From contig NZ_CP100416.1 of NCBI RefSeq assembly GCF_026017845.1, positions 6,405,652 to 6,469,651 of the forward strand: a DNA stretch of 64,000 nucleotides, given 5' to 3'. How positions within the stretch are numbered: the first letter of the stretch is position 1; every line of letters starts with the position of its first letter. This DNA is from Amycolatopsis mediterranei. GTDB taxonomy: Bacteria; Actinomycetota; Actinomycetes; Mycobacteriales; Pseudonocardiaceae. A program made the translations under genes and the position numbers. Positions 28,610 through 37,395 of this stretch are shown in pieces. Below the pieces are notes generated by a model that saw only the letters and a list, made by a program, of their open reading frames with translations, did not search any database and was not told the origin of the DNA.

Positions 28610-29092
28610 TCAGCTGTGGATCGGGCTCTGGTGGAACGAAAGGAGTTCCAGCCGGCCCGGTGCGACGCGATGGATCACCCAGGTGGCGTAGAACAGGCGC
28701 TCCGGTGCGGCTTTCTGCTCGCCCGGCAGGAGAACGCCCGCCTCTTCGGTCAGCAGAGCGACGTCGTCGGTGAGGAAGCTGAGCCGCAGCGATCGTCCGG
28801 CGACGTCGTTGTCCTTGAACGGACCGGCGAAGGCGGCCTTCATGTAGGCCCGGATTTCTTCCCGGTTCTTGAGCTCGTCGTCGTATTGGACGAGACTGCC
28901 GTTTTCGGCGAAGACGTCGGCGAACGCGTCCGCGTCCTTTCGGGTCACCGCGTCCTGCAGGCGCATGGGCACGGTGAGCGCGGCGCGCTCGTCGTCACCC
29001 GTGAACCTGCCGTAGAAGGCCGTAACGGCTTCGACGCCGGCCTCCGCGAGCATCGCAGCCGCGTCACCCCAGGAAGTCTTCGGTCTCGCCAT
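28610..29092 (-). CDS. SnoaL/NTF2-like fold protein (SgcJ/EcaC type)
   Basis: A 160-aa soluble protein, ATG at 29092 after GGAGGAG. It has the NTF2-like pattern LQDAVTRKDADAFADVFAEN, GSLVQYDDELKNREEIRAYM and FYATWVIHRVAPG. Members range from cyclases and small isomerases to proteins of unknown role; no catalytic residue can be named. It runs against the surrounding operon, followed by a PNPOx-like gene on the same strand. The 206-bp gap 28404-28609 shows nothing recognisable. Confidence 0.8.
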   Translation of the reverse strand: MARPKTSWGDAAAMLAEAGVEAVTAFYGRFTGDDERAALTVPMRLQDAVTRKDADAFADVFAENGSLVQYDDELKNREEIRAYMKAAFAGPFKDNDVAGRSLRLSFLTDDVALLTEEAGVLLPGEQKAAPERLFYATWVIHRVAPGRLELLSFHQSPIHS

Positions 29093-29186
29093 GTTCTCCT
29101 CCAGCGCTCAGCAGACGGGTGATCAGTCCACTGTCTGCCCGGCTCGCCGCGCAGACACCTTCGAGGATGCCGGGTCCGTGCCGGAG

Positions 29187-29690
29187 TCAGCCGAAACGCC
29201 ACCGGGTCGGCGCGGGGCCTTCGGTCGTCGGAAAGACGAACGCGGTGACCGGCGTGACGGTGTAGGCGGCGAACGGCGGTGCCCCGGCTGTCGGTGCGGC
29301 GTACTCGGCGTCGAGCGCTCCGTCGCGTTCCACCACCGGCCAGCCGTACTTGTCCCGGAAGGCATCGGCGATCCGCCGGAGCGCGGCAACGTCCGTCACC
29401 CGCTCGGCCGGCCCCTCGACGACGACGTCGAATCGGGGACAGGAGGTGCCGATGGCAGCGGCCGAGCCGCCGTCCACGTTCTTCGCCTTGCGGGCCGACG
29501 GGTTCGAGCAGACGTGCAGCGCGTCGTCGAGCCAGGCGCAGAGCAGCGGCCGGAGGTGGGGCAGGCCGTCCGGCCGCACCGTCGCCAGCCAGAACGACTT
29601 CGCCTGGGTCAAGCCGTCACGGACGGCGGCCCAGTCCAGCACCGTGCCTTCGCCGGTCATCCGTTCGGCAGTGGGCAGCCGGGCGGTCAT
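29187..29690 (-). CDS. Pyridoxamine 5'-phosphate oxidase-fold flavin/F420-type protein
   Basis: A 167-aa split-barrel protein. ATG 29690 follows CACGAGGAGG. Family signs: SFWLATVRPDGLPHLRPLL near residues 30-50, LHVCSNPSARKAKNV and FDVVVEGPAERV. This fold binds FMN, F420 or heme; here the PDGLPHLRPL type is common in actinobacterial general-stress or F420H2-dependent reductases. It is divergent from the glycosyltransferase operon, with 245 bp between starts, which likely holds both promoters. Confidence 0.82.
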   Translation of the reverse strand: MTARLPTAERMTGEGTVLDWAAVRDGLTQAKSFWLATVRPDGLPHLRPLLCAWLDDALHVCSNPSARKAKNVDGGSAAAIGTSCPRFDVVVEGPAERVTDVAALRRIADAFRDKYGWPVVERDGALDAEYAAPTAGAPPFAAYTVTPVTAFVFPTTEGPAPTRWRFG

Positions 29691-29935
29691 CCGACCTCCT
29701 CGTGGTCGTTTCCCTGCGGCCGGGTGCTCGGGCACCGGCGCCCGGCGCACCGGCCCCGGAGTCTACAACGGACACCGCGGAGCCGGCGCCGGGCGCGCGA
29801 GAAAAGCACGGCGAAAGATGCGGCGGTCCGGCGGGGGCCTCCAAGCTGCTCGTAACGTCGGTGCGTGCGACTTCCCTGCCAGGGTGCCGCCCCGGCGTGT
29901 CAACCAGCCATCGAAGCGGTGGGCGAGGAGACGAG

Positions 29936-30850
29936 ATGGGTGGCAAAGTGAAGTGCAGCGTCGTCGTTCCCACGTACAACCGGGTGGAACTGCTCCGGCA
30001 CACCCTCGATTCGCTGACCCGGCAGGACCTCCGGGAAGACGAGTTCGAAGTGCTCGTCGTCGACGACGGGTCCAGTGACTCGACCGCGGAACTCGTTCCG
30101 CAGTACGAAGACCGCATCAACATCCGGTACTTCTTCCAGGAGGACCTGGGCTGGCGCGTGGCCAAGGCCCGCAATGTCGGCATCACCCACGCCAACGGCG
30201 ACGTCTGCGTGTTCGTCGATTCCGGGGTGCTGCTGCACTCCGGTGCTCTCCGGGCGCACGTCGAAGCCCACGCCGGTGAGAACCCCGTCGCGGTGTGCGG
30301 GTACGTCTACTGCTTCAACATCGACAACGAAGACGCCGAGCTGATCAACGCCGAAGTCGACTTCGACAACCCGTCCGCGACGATCGACAAGCTCCGGCGC
30401 GAGCGGCGCTGGCTCGACGTGCGGGAGGAGTTCTACCGCCGGCACACCGACGACTTCGGCGACCTGCCCGCGCCCTGGCTGGCCTACTGGACGTGCAACG
30501 CTTCGGCGCGCACCGCCCAGCTGCGCGCGGTCGGCATGTTCGACGAGGCGTTCCGCAGCTGGGGCTCGGAGGACGTCGACCTCGCCTACCGGCTGCACCG
30601 CGACGGCGCCCGGATCGTCCTCGCCCGTGACGCGGCCGCGATCCACGCGCCGCACCACAAGAGCTTCGAAGAGAACATGCGCGACGCCATGGTCAACCAG
30701 CGGTACATGGCAGCCAAGTACGACACGCCGCTGATCCGGATGCTCGCCGAGGACCCGCCGGTGATGTTCTTCGACTTCAACGAGGTCGCGATCGCCCGGG
30801 GCCTGCCGACCTGTGCCGAGTACCGCGCCGGGCAGGAGCTGGCCGGATGA
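29936..30850 (+). CDS. GT2 glycosyltransferase (chondroitin-synthase-like)
   Basis: A 304-aa GT-A glycosyltransferase. ATG 29936 follows GCGAGGAG. It opens CSVVVPTYNRVELLRHTL, then VLVVDDGSSDSTAEL and DVCVFVDSG, where DSG takes the place of the usual DxD; the acceptor-side motif is WGSEDVDLAYRLHRDG (GT7-C like ED pair). It probably moves a hexose or N-acetylhexosamine from a nucleotide sugar to an unknown acceptor. It overlaps the second GT2 gene by 4 nt (ATGA). No membrane segment. Confidence 0.88.
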   Translation: MGGKVKCSVVVPTYNRVELLRHTLDSLTRQDLREDEFEVLVVDDGSSDSTAELVPQYEDRINIRYFFQEDLGWRVAKARNVGITHANGDVCVFVDSGVLLHSGALRAHVEAHAGENPVAVCGYVYCFNIDNEDAELINAEVDFDNPSATIDKLRRERRWLDVREEFYRRHTDDFGDLPAPWLAYWTCNASARTAQLRAVGMFDEAFRSWGSEDVDLAYRLHRDGARIVLARDAAAIHAPHHKSFEENMRDAMVNQRYMAAKYDTPLIRMLAEDPPVMFFDFNEVAIARGLPTCAEYRAGQELAG

Positions 30851-32106
30851 GCGCCGCGCACGGCGGGAGACCCGCGGCGCCGCCCCGGCTCTCCGTGGTC
30901 ATCCCGACCTACAACCGCTGCGGGCTGCTGGCGAAGCTGCTCGGCCAGCTCGCCGCGCAGCGGCTGCCCCGCGACGAGTTCGAGGTCATCGTCTGCGACG
31001 ACGGCTCGTCCGACGCCACGGCGGAAACCGTCGAATCCTTCGCGGGACAGCTCCACCTCAAATACCACTTCCAGGAAGACCTGGGCTTCCGCGCGGGGGT
31101 CGCGCGCAACGCCGGCGCCAAGCTGGCGGCCGCGCCGATCCTGGTCTTCATCGACACCGGGGCGATGATCGGGCCCGGTTTCCTCGAACACCACCTGGCC
31201 GCGCACGACGACGAGCCGTGCGCGGTCGTCGGCTACGCCTACGGCTACAACCCCGAAGACCCGATGCCCGGGCTCGCCGACATGCTCGAGTCCGCAACGC
31301 CCGAGCAGGTGATTCTGGCCCTCCGCGACGAACCCGCGTTCCGGGACGTTCGGCACGACGCGCTCGCGCAGTGCGGCTTCGACCTGAACCGCCGGGCGGT
31401 GCCGTGGTCGTTCTTCTGGACCAGCAACTGCTCCATGCGCGTGGCCGACTTCTGGGGGATCGGCGGCTTCGACGAGCTGTACCACGGCTGGGGCGTCGAG
31501 GACCTCGAGTTCGCCTTCCGGATCTTCAAGCGTGGCCTGCCCTTCCGGTTCCTGCGCGACGCGTGGCACATCGAGTGGCCTCACGAGCGTGACATCGAGG
31601 GCAACTGGCAGAGCTTCCAGCACAACATGGACCTGTTCCTCGACCGGTACCGGGAACCCGTCGTCGAGATCGGCCGGACGCTGGTGCACAAGCTGGAGCT
31701 GTGGACCTGGGACGACGACTACCGGCACCTGTGCGATCTCCGCGACGGCATCGCCGAACCCGGTGCCGGGGCCGAGCTGCGCGACCTCGCCGGCCGGCTC
31801 GGGCCCGACGAGCAGGTGGCCGTCTTCGGTGCCGGCGACGACATCCCGGACGAGCTGGCCACGGCCGTGCTCTTCGAGTTCGACCGGGCCGTGCTCGACC
31901 GGGCCCTGGCGGACGGCACGCACCGCGGTCACCACGCCATCGGCCTGCGGACCCCGCTCGACGACGGGTCGGTGGACCGCGTGCTGCTCACCTCCCGGCT
32001 CGCCGGGTTGTGGACCCGCTGGGGTGCCGACCTGCTCGCCGAAGCCCGCCGCATCGGCAGGCGGGCGCCGTTGTTCGACGAGTCGGTTCTCGGGGACCGG
32101 CCGTGA
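30847..32106 (+). CDS. Second GT2 glycosyltransferase with C-terminal extension
   Basis: A 419-aa paralogue of the preceding GT: LSVVIPTYNRCGLLAKLL, VIVCDDGSSDATAET, ILVFIDTGAMIGPG and WGVEDLEFAFRIFKRG. After about residue 280 there is an extra domain of about 140 residues (QVAVFGAGDDIPDELATAVL, VDRVLLTSRLAGLW) that I do not recognise; it looks Rossmann-like. The ATG overlaps the first GT stop, and the ABC exporter starts 19 nt after it. Two related GTs in tandem suggest a disaccharide or repeated sugar unit. Confidence 0.87.
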   Translation: MSAAHGGRPAAPPRLSVVIPTYNRCGLLAKLLGQLAAQRLPRDEFEVIVCDDGSSDATAETVESFAGQLHLKYHFQEDLGFRAGVARNAGAKLAAAPILVFIDTGAMIGPGFLEHHLAAHDDEPCAVVGYAYGYNPEDPMPGLADMLESATPEQVILALRDEPAFRDVRHDALAQCGFDLNRRAVPWSFFWTSNCSMRVADFWGIGGFDELYHGWGVEDLEFAFRIFKRGLPFRFLRDAWHIEWPHERDIEGNWQSFQHNMDLFLDRYREPVVEIGRTLVHKLELWTWDDDYRHLCDLRDGIAEPGAGAELRDLAGRLGPDEQVAVFGAGDDIPDELATAVLFEFDRAVLDRALADGTHRGHHAIGLRTPLDDGSVDRVLLTSRLAGLWTRWGADLLAEARRIGRRAPLFDESVLGDRP

Positions 32107-32125
32107 CACCTCCGGAGGGAGTGTC

Positions 32126-34027
32126 GTGAAGGAATCGTCATCCCGCAACCGCCTGGTCGAGCTGGTGCTGGCCCGGTGGCACATCGTGCGGCTGCTGGTG
32201 CGCTCGGGCGGCCCGCTCGTTCCCCTGCTACTGGTGGTGAACCTCGTCCTCGGCGCGCTGCCGGTCGTCTTCGTCCTGATGACCAGCGTCGTACTGGGGC
32301 GGGTCCCCGCCGCCGTCGCGGGCGGCCCCGGTTCGGCGGCCTGGACCGAGCTGGCGACCGTGTTCGCCGCGGCCGCGGCCGCCTTCGTGGCCCAGCAGAT
32401 CATCGCGCCGATCCAGAACTCCCTGGGCGAGTTCGTCGCCCGGCGGATCGACGGCCGGGTCTTCCGCGACCTGATGGCCACGTCACTGCGCAGTCCCGGA
32501 GTGGCCCCGCTCGAGGACCAGGACGTCCTCGACGACCTCGCCACGGCGGCACGCGACCTCGAGTTCGGGCCGCTGAGCCCGGGGCAGGCCGGCGCCGGAC
32601 TCCTCGCGCTGGTCGCCCGGTACACCCAGCTCGCGGGTTACGCCGTCGTCGTCGGTGTGGTGTTCTCCTGGCTCGCGGCGGCCGGGCTCGTCGTGGTCGT
32701 CATGCTGTTCCGGTACGGGCAGCGCGGCGGGCTGCGCAAGTACGCCGAAGTGCGGATCGCGCTCGCCCGCGACGAGCGCAAGAGCGACTACCTGCGCCGG
32801 CTGGCCATCGAACCGGCCGCGGGCAAGGAGATCCGCGTCTTCGGGCTGGTGGACTGGCTCCGCGACGCGGTTCGCGAGGCGTTCCTCACCGTGATTCGTC
32901 CACTGTGGACGAAGAGGCGGAAGGTCTACCTGTGGCCCTTCGTGTTCTTCACCGGGTGCGCCCTCGCGGTCATCGGCACGACGTTCGCGGTGATCGGCGC
33001 GACCGCGCCGGAGGCACTGACGCTGACCGGGTTCGTGGTCGTCATGCAGGTGGTGCTGAGCGGGCTGCGGCTGGGCGAGTTCTACCCCGAAGCCGATCCG
33101 CAGACCGCGATCGGGATGATCGGGTACGACGCGGTGCGCCGGTACCGCTCGCGGATGGACAGCTACCTCGAGGAGAACCCCGCCGCGCTGCTCCCCGGCC
33201 GCCCGGGCGCGAAGCCGGGCCCCGTCCCGACGCCGGCATCGGTCATCCACTTCGACAACGTGGTGTTCCGCTACCCCGGGCGGGAACGCCCGGTGTTCGA
33301 CGGTCTCGACCTGACGATCCCGGTGGGGCGCTGCACCGCCCTCGTCGGGGTCAACGGGGCCGGCAAGACCACGCTGGTGAAACTGCTGGCGCGGCTCTAC
33401 GAACCGGAAAGCGGTGCCGTGCGCGTCGACGGCGTCGACATCCGGTCCTACCAGGTCGACGAGTGGCGGGCCAAGCTCGCCGTCATCTTCCAGGACTTCC
33501 TGCGGTACGAGTCCTCGGTCGCGGACAACATCGGCTTCGGGTCCCGGGACTTCCTCGACGACCGGGCCGGGATCCGCGCCGCCGCCGACGCCGTCGGGCT
33601 CGGCGAGTTCCTCGAGGCCCTCCCCCGTGGCCTGGACACCCCGCTGGCCCGCCAGCTCACCGGCGGCGCGGAACTCTCCGGTGGACAGTGGCAGCGCGTC
33701 GCACTGGCCCGGGCGCTCTTCGCGCTGCGTCACGGCTCTCCGGTCATCGTGCTCGACGAGCCGACCGCGAGCTTGGACGTACGGGCGGAGGCCGGGTTCT
33801 TCGACGAGTTCGCCGATCTCACCCACGGCGCGACGACCCTGCTGATCTCCCACCGGTTCTCGACCGTCCGGCACGCCGACCGGATCGTGGTGCTGGAGCA
33901 CGGCAAGGTGACCGAGCAGGGCAGCCACGAAGAGCTGCTGGCTGCGAACGGCCGGTACGCGCACCTGTTCCGGCTCCAGGCCGACCAGTTCGTGGACACC
34001 GCCGACATCGAGGAGGTGCCGGCATGA
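32126..34027 (+). CDS. ABC exporter, membrane domain fused to ATPase (half 1)
   Basis: A 633-aa half-transporter starting at GTG 32126 after GGAGGGAG. About six membrane segments in residues 30-330 (LVPLLLVVNLVLGALPVVFVL and others). The ATPase has Walker A GVNGAGKTT, Q-loop IFQDFLRYE, signature LSGGQWQRVALARALF, Walker B VIVLDEPTASLD and H-loop ISHRFSTV. It probably forms a heterodimer with the next gene (ATGA overlap) and exports the product of this locus. Confidence 0.92.
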   Translation: MKESSSRNRLVELVLARWHIVRLLVRSGGPLVPLLLVVNLVLGALPVVFVLMTSVVLGRVPAAVAGGPGSAAWTELATVFAAAAAAFVAQQIIAPIQNSLGEFVARRIDGRVFRDLMATSLRSPGVAPLEDQDVLDDLATAARDLEFGPLSPGQAGAGLLALVARYTQLAGYAVVVGVVFSWLAAAGLVVVVMLFRYGQRGGLRKYAEVRIALARDERKSDYLRRLAIEPAAGKEIRVFGLVDWLRDAVREAFLTVIRPLWTKRRKVYLWPFVFFTGCALAVIGTTFAVIGATAPEALTLTGFVVVMQVVLSGLRLGEFYPEADPQTAIGMIGYDAVRRYRSRMDSYLEENPAALLPGRPGAKPGPVPTPASVIHFDNVVFRYPGRERPVFDGLDLTIPVGRCTALVGVNGAGKTTLVKLLARLYEPESGAVRVDGVDIRSYQVDEWRAKLAVIFQDFLRYESSVADNIGFGSRDFLDDRAGIRAAADAVGLGEFLEALPRGLDTPLARQLTGGAELSGGQWQRVALARALFALRHGSPVIVLDEPTASLDVRAEAGFFDEFADLTHGATTLLISHRFSTVRHADRIVVLEHGKVTEQGSHEELLAANGRYAHLFRLQADQFVDTADIEEVPA

Positions 34028-35814
34028 GGGAAGTGCTGGCCGGTTCGTGGAAGCTGATCGCCACGGCGTGGCGGATCGACCGGCGGAAGACCATCGTTTC
34101 GGTGGCTCTGATGGTGGCCGGTGCCGTGGCGGCGCCGCTGGTCGCGTTGGCGCTGGGCCGGATGGCCGACGCCGTCGTCGGCGGCCGGTACGAGGCGGCC
34201 GCCTTCGCCGGCGTCGTCGTCGCGGTCCTCGCCCTGGCGGCGTTCACCTTCGCCCACTTCGCCCACATCGCGTACTTCGAACTGTCGGAGCTGGCCGAGC
34301 TGGACTTCGACGAGCAGCTCATCGTCCTGTCCAACGGCTCACCCGGGATCGAGCACCACGAACAGGCCGCCCGCGCCGACACGATCACCGTTCTGCAGCA
34401 GGAAAGCCGTCAGCTGCGGGCGAGCCTCGAGGCACTGCTGCTGAGCGTCGGGCTCGTCCTCGCCGTCGTCGTCACCGGGGTCCTCCTGGCCACGACGAAC
34501 CCCCTCCTGCTCCTGCTCCCGCTGGCCGCGATCCCGCCGCTGGTGGCAGGCAAGCGAGCCGAGCAGGTGCTCGACCGGTCGAAGACGGAGACCGCCGAGC
34601 CGACCCGGGTGGCGCTGAACCTCTTCCGGCTCAGCACGTCGGCCCGCGCGGCCGGCGAACTGCGCGTCTTCCGCCTGGGACGGGAGGTCCTCGGTAGGCA
34701 CGAGCAGCTGTGGGACACCGCGACCCGGGGGCTGCGCCGGGCCCACCTCGTGGCCACCGGGATCCGGGCGGCGGGCCAGGTCGTCTTCGCGGTCGCTTAC
34801 GTCGGCGCGGTGCTGCTCGTGCTCCGCGACGCCATCGCCGGCCGCCGCAGTGTCGGCGACGTGGTGCTCGTGCTCACGCTCGCCGTCCAGGTCAGCCAGC
34901 AGGTGACGCTCGCCGTCACCCTGCTGCAGACCCTGCAGCGGTCGGCAGGGGCCTACCGGCGCCTGGACGAGCTGCGCGACGCCGTGACCGAGGCGCACAC
35001 CGGCACCGATTCCGCGGAACTCCCCCCGCCCGGCCGGCTGAACGCCGGGATCAGTTTCGAGGACGTCGCGTTCACCTACCCGGGCACCGACACGCCGGTG
35101 CTCGAAAACCTGCAGCTCACCCTGCCCGCCGGCGCGACGGTCGCCGTGGTCGGCGAGAACGGCGCGGGCAAGAGCACGCTCGTCAAGCTGCTCTGCGGGT
35201 TCTACCGCCCGTCCGCCGGCCGGGTCCTGGTCGACGGCACAGACCTGCGCCGGCTGTCCATCACGGAGTGGCGCAGCCGGATCACCGCCGCTTTCCAGGA
35301 CTTCGTGCGGTACGAGTTCTCCGCCCGGACCGCGGTCGGCGTCGGCGACCTGCCGCGGGTGTCCTCGGACCTCGCCGTCCGGGCGGCCATCGACCGGGCC
35401 GACGCGACCGGGGTGCTCCGCGAGCTGCCGGACGGACTGGACACCCAGCTCGGCACGAGTTTCGCCGACGGCACGGAACTGTCCGGCGGACAGTGGCAGA
35501 AGCTGGCGCTCGGCCGGTCGATGATGCGGCAGGATCCGCTCCTGTTCGTGCTCGACGAGCCGACGTCGGCCCTGGATCCGGAGGCAGAGCACGCGCTGTT
35601 CGAGCGGTACGCGGCGGAAGGGCGCCGGCTCGGCGCGGAAACCGGGGCGATCAGCGTGTTCGTCTCACACCGCTTCTCGACGGTCCGCCACGCGGACGTG
35701 ATCGTCGTGATCCAGAACGGCCGGGTCGCGGAGATCGGCGACCACGCGACGCTGACGAAGTCGGGCGGTCTGTACGCGGATCTCTACTCCCTCCAGGCAC
35801 GCGCCTACAGCTGA
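34024..35814 (+). CDS. ABC exporter, membrane domain fused to ATPase (half 2)
   Basis: A 596-aa partner of the preceding gene. Membrane segments lie in residues 25-300 (VALMVAGAVAAPLVALALG, LLSVGLVLAVVVTGVLLATT). ATPase: Walker A GENGAGKST, AFQDFVRYEF, signature LSGGQWQKLALGRSMM, Walker B LLFVLDEPTSALD, H-loop VSHRFSTV. All catalytic motifs of both halves look intact, so both sites could hydrolyse ATP. It ends the operon, followed at once by a hairpin terminator. Confidence 0.92.
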   Translation: MREVLAGSWKLIATAWRIDRRKTIVSVALMVAGAVAAPLVALALGRMADAVVGGRYEAAAFAGVVVAVLALAAFTFAHFAHIAYFELSELAELDFDEQLIVLSNGSPGIEHHEQAARADTITVLQQESRQLRASLEALLLSVGLVLAVVVTGVLLATTNPLLLLLPLAAIPPLVAGKRAEQVLDRSKTETAEPTRVALNLFRLSTSARAAGELRVFRLGREVLGRHEQLWDTATRGLRRAHLVATGIRAAGQVVFAVAYVGAVLLVLRDAIAGRRSVGDVVLVLTLAVQVSQQVTLAVTLLQTLQRSAGAYRRLDELRDAVTEAHTGTDSAELPPPGRLNAGISFEDVAFTYPGTDTPVLENLQLTLPAGATVAVVGENGAGKSTLVKLLCGFYRPSAGRVLVDGTDLRRLSITEWRSRITAAFQDFVRYEFSARTAVGVGDLPRVSSDLAVRAAIDRADATGVLRELPDGLDTQLGTSFADGTELSGGQWQKLALGRSMMRQDPLLFVLDEPTSALDPEAEHALFERYAAEGRRLGAETGAISVFVSHRFSTVRHADVIVVIQNGRVAEIGDHATLTKSGGLYADLYSLQARAYS

Positions 35815-35819
35815 TCCGC

Positions 35820-35852
35820 CCGGCCGGGGAGGTGTACCCGATCCCCGGCCGG
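35820..35852 (+). terminator. GC-rich hairpin terminator after the ABC genes
   Basis: CCGGCCGGGGA, 11-nt loop, TCCCCGGCCGG: a perfect 11-bp stem starting 6 nt after the ABC stop. No T-run follows, as is common in high-GC actinomycetes. Confidence 0.7.
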
Positions 35853-35991
35853 CGGAAGGGCACTGGCGTCCACGGGCCTGCTGAGCAACCGGACGAGCAG
35901 TCCGGCCTGGTGCGCTCGCCCTCTTCCGCCCGGCCAAGAAGGCGGGACCGGCCCGGCGGGTTCCGGACGCGGAAAGCGTGCCCGAACCGGC

Positions 35992-36279
35992 GCTCGACTC
36001 GAGCCTCCCGAAGCCGTCCGCCGCCAGGCAGCGCCCGGTGCACCGGTGGGGATCCCCCGGCGTCAGCATGAAGTGGTACCCGATCAGCTGCCTCCGGCCG
36101 TCGAAGAGCTCGAGCAGCGACTTCTCCCCGTCCGCGCCGGTGAAGGTGTAGTTCTTCGCCGGCCGCACCATCGGCAGTTCCCGCCGCTCGGCGTTCAGCT
36201 GGTCTCGCAGTTTGGTGAATTTCTTCTCCTTGGACTTCGCATCCTGGGAGAAGGTCCCCCGCGGCGGCGGATCCATCAT
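35992..36279 (-). pseudogene. N-terminal remnant of a DUF899 thioredoxin-like protein
   Basis: From ATG 36279 about 96 residues match DUF899: FTKLRDQLNAERRELPMV, YTFTGADGEKSLLELFDG, RRQLIGYHFMLTPGDPHR, CLAADGFGRL. The homology ends at about 35992, where the frame drifts into sequence antisense to the 3' end of the ABC gene. Full-length members have over 200 residues, so about 60% is lost. Once probably a soluble redox-type protein. Confidence 0.72.
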
Positions 36280-36432
36280 GGAGAAGTCGTGCCCGGAGTG
36301 CGGACGTCCACCGGGCGCAGCCGTCGTTCACCCGGCCGGGCCACGGAATCGCTCACCCGGCCTCATACCGGCGCGCGCCCCGGGAACGGGCCGGCACCGG
36401 CTCGCACGCTGCCAGAAGAGAAGAGGCTCACC

Positions 36433-37194
36433 GTGACCGATCAACTGGACCGTCTCGACGCACCGCCGGGTGGCGAGCCGAACCCGGCTGCGACCACCGA
36501 AATCCGGAAGCCCTGGTGGCGTCGGCTGGGCATTTTCCCGCCTGCCCTTCTGTCACTGGTGTTCTTCAGCTACGCGTTGCCGCCCTACCTCGGCCTCGAC
36601 CCGAGCAAGGCCCGGATCGCGAACCTGCGCCAGGACATCTGGTGGCACTACCCGGCGCTGGTGCTGCACATCGCCTGCGGGACGATCGCCTTCACCTCCG
36701 TCGTGCTGCAGCTGTCGCCGTGGATCATCCGCAAGCACCCCAAGCTGCACCGCGTCTCGGGCCGGGTCTACATCTACGCCGGCGTGGTGCCCGGCGGGGT
36801 GCTGGCCCTGCTCATCACCCCGTTCGCCGGCGGCCCGGTCGGCGACGCGATGGAAGGCGGGCTCTGGCTGATCTTCACGTTCGTGGCCCTGCGCGCGGTG
36901 CGCAGGCGCCAGTTCGCCAAGCACCGCCGCTTCATGATCTACAGCTACGCGTTGTGCGCCCAGATCATCTGGGGCCGGATCCTGATCATCGGCCTGCTGA
37001 TCTTCTTCCCCGAGGTGATCCAGCACAGCTTCGGGCTGGTGCTCGAGACGGCCAGCTGGATCGGCACGTTCATCAACCTGGCGATCGCCCAGTGGTGGCT
37101 GGAACGCACCGCGAAAAAGGGCTATGTCCTGCCGCGCCCGGAGAAGCCCACCCGGCTGACCACCGCGGCCGGCGGACCCCTTCCCCATGTCTGA
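36433..37194 (+). CDS. DUF2306 multi-pass membrane protein
   Basis: A 253-aa protein starting at GTG 36433 after AAGAGAAGAGG. About six membrane segments after residue 35 (ALLSLVFFSYALPPYLGL, ALVLHIACGTIAFTSVVLQL, GVLALLITPFAGGP, IIWGRILIIGLLIFFPEV). Conserved His in HPKLHRVSGRVYIY and KHRRFMIYSYAL are typical of DUF2306, a family thought to be heme- or quinone-related, without proven function. Its stop lies inside the first codons of the truncated GMC oxidoreductase. Confidence 0.82.
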   Translation: MTDQLDRLDAPPGGEPNPAATTEIRKPWWRRLGIFPPALLSLVFFSYALPPYLGLDPSKARIANLRQDIWWHYPALVLHIACGTIAFTSVVLQLSPWIIRKHPKLHRVSGRVYIYAGVVPGGVLALLITPFAGGPVGDAMEGGLWLIFTFVALRAVRRRQFAKHRRFMIYSYALCAQIIWGRILIIGLLIFFPEVIQHSFGLVLETASWIGTFINLAIAQWWLERTAKKGYVLPRPEKPTRLTTAAGGPLPHV

Positions 37195-37240
37195 CACGTA
37201 CGACCACGTCATCGTCGGCACCGGCTCGCCGGGGTGTGTT
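37187..37240 (+). pseudogene. First ~18 codons of a lost GMC oxidoreductase
   Basis: ATG 37187, overlapping the DUF2306 stop by 8 nt, reads MSDTYDHVIVGTGSPGCV, a clear FAD-binding start of glucose-methanol-choline oxidoreductases (VIVGTGSAGCV). Homology then stops and about 150 bp of unassigned DNA follows to the methyltransferase. The overlap shows that the lost enzyme was cotranscribed with the DUF2306 gene. Confidence 0.65.
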
Positions 37241-37395
37241 CACGCTCCCACGCCGTTCGGCACCCACGACGAGCCGGACCGGAACCGCCGGCGGATCTCC
37301 CTGCCCCGCGGCCGGGTGCTCCGCGGAACAAGCCTGCTCACCAGCCGCGCCGGAGTCCCATCGCGGGCTGAGCCCACCGAGACCAAGGACACGTC

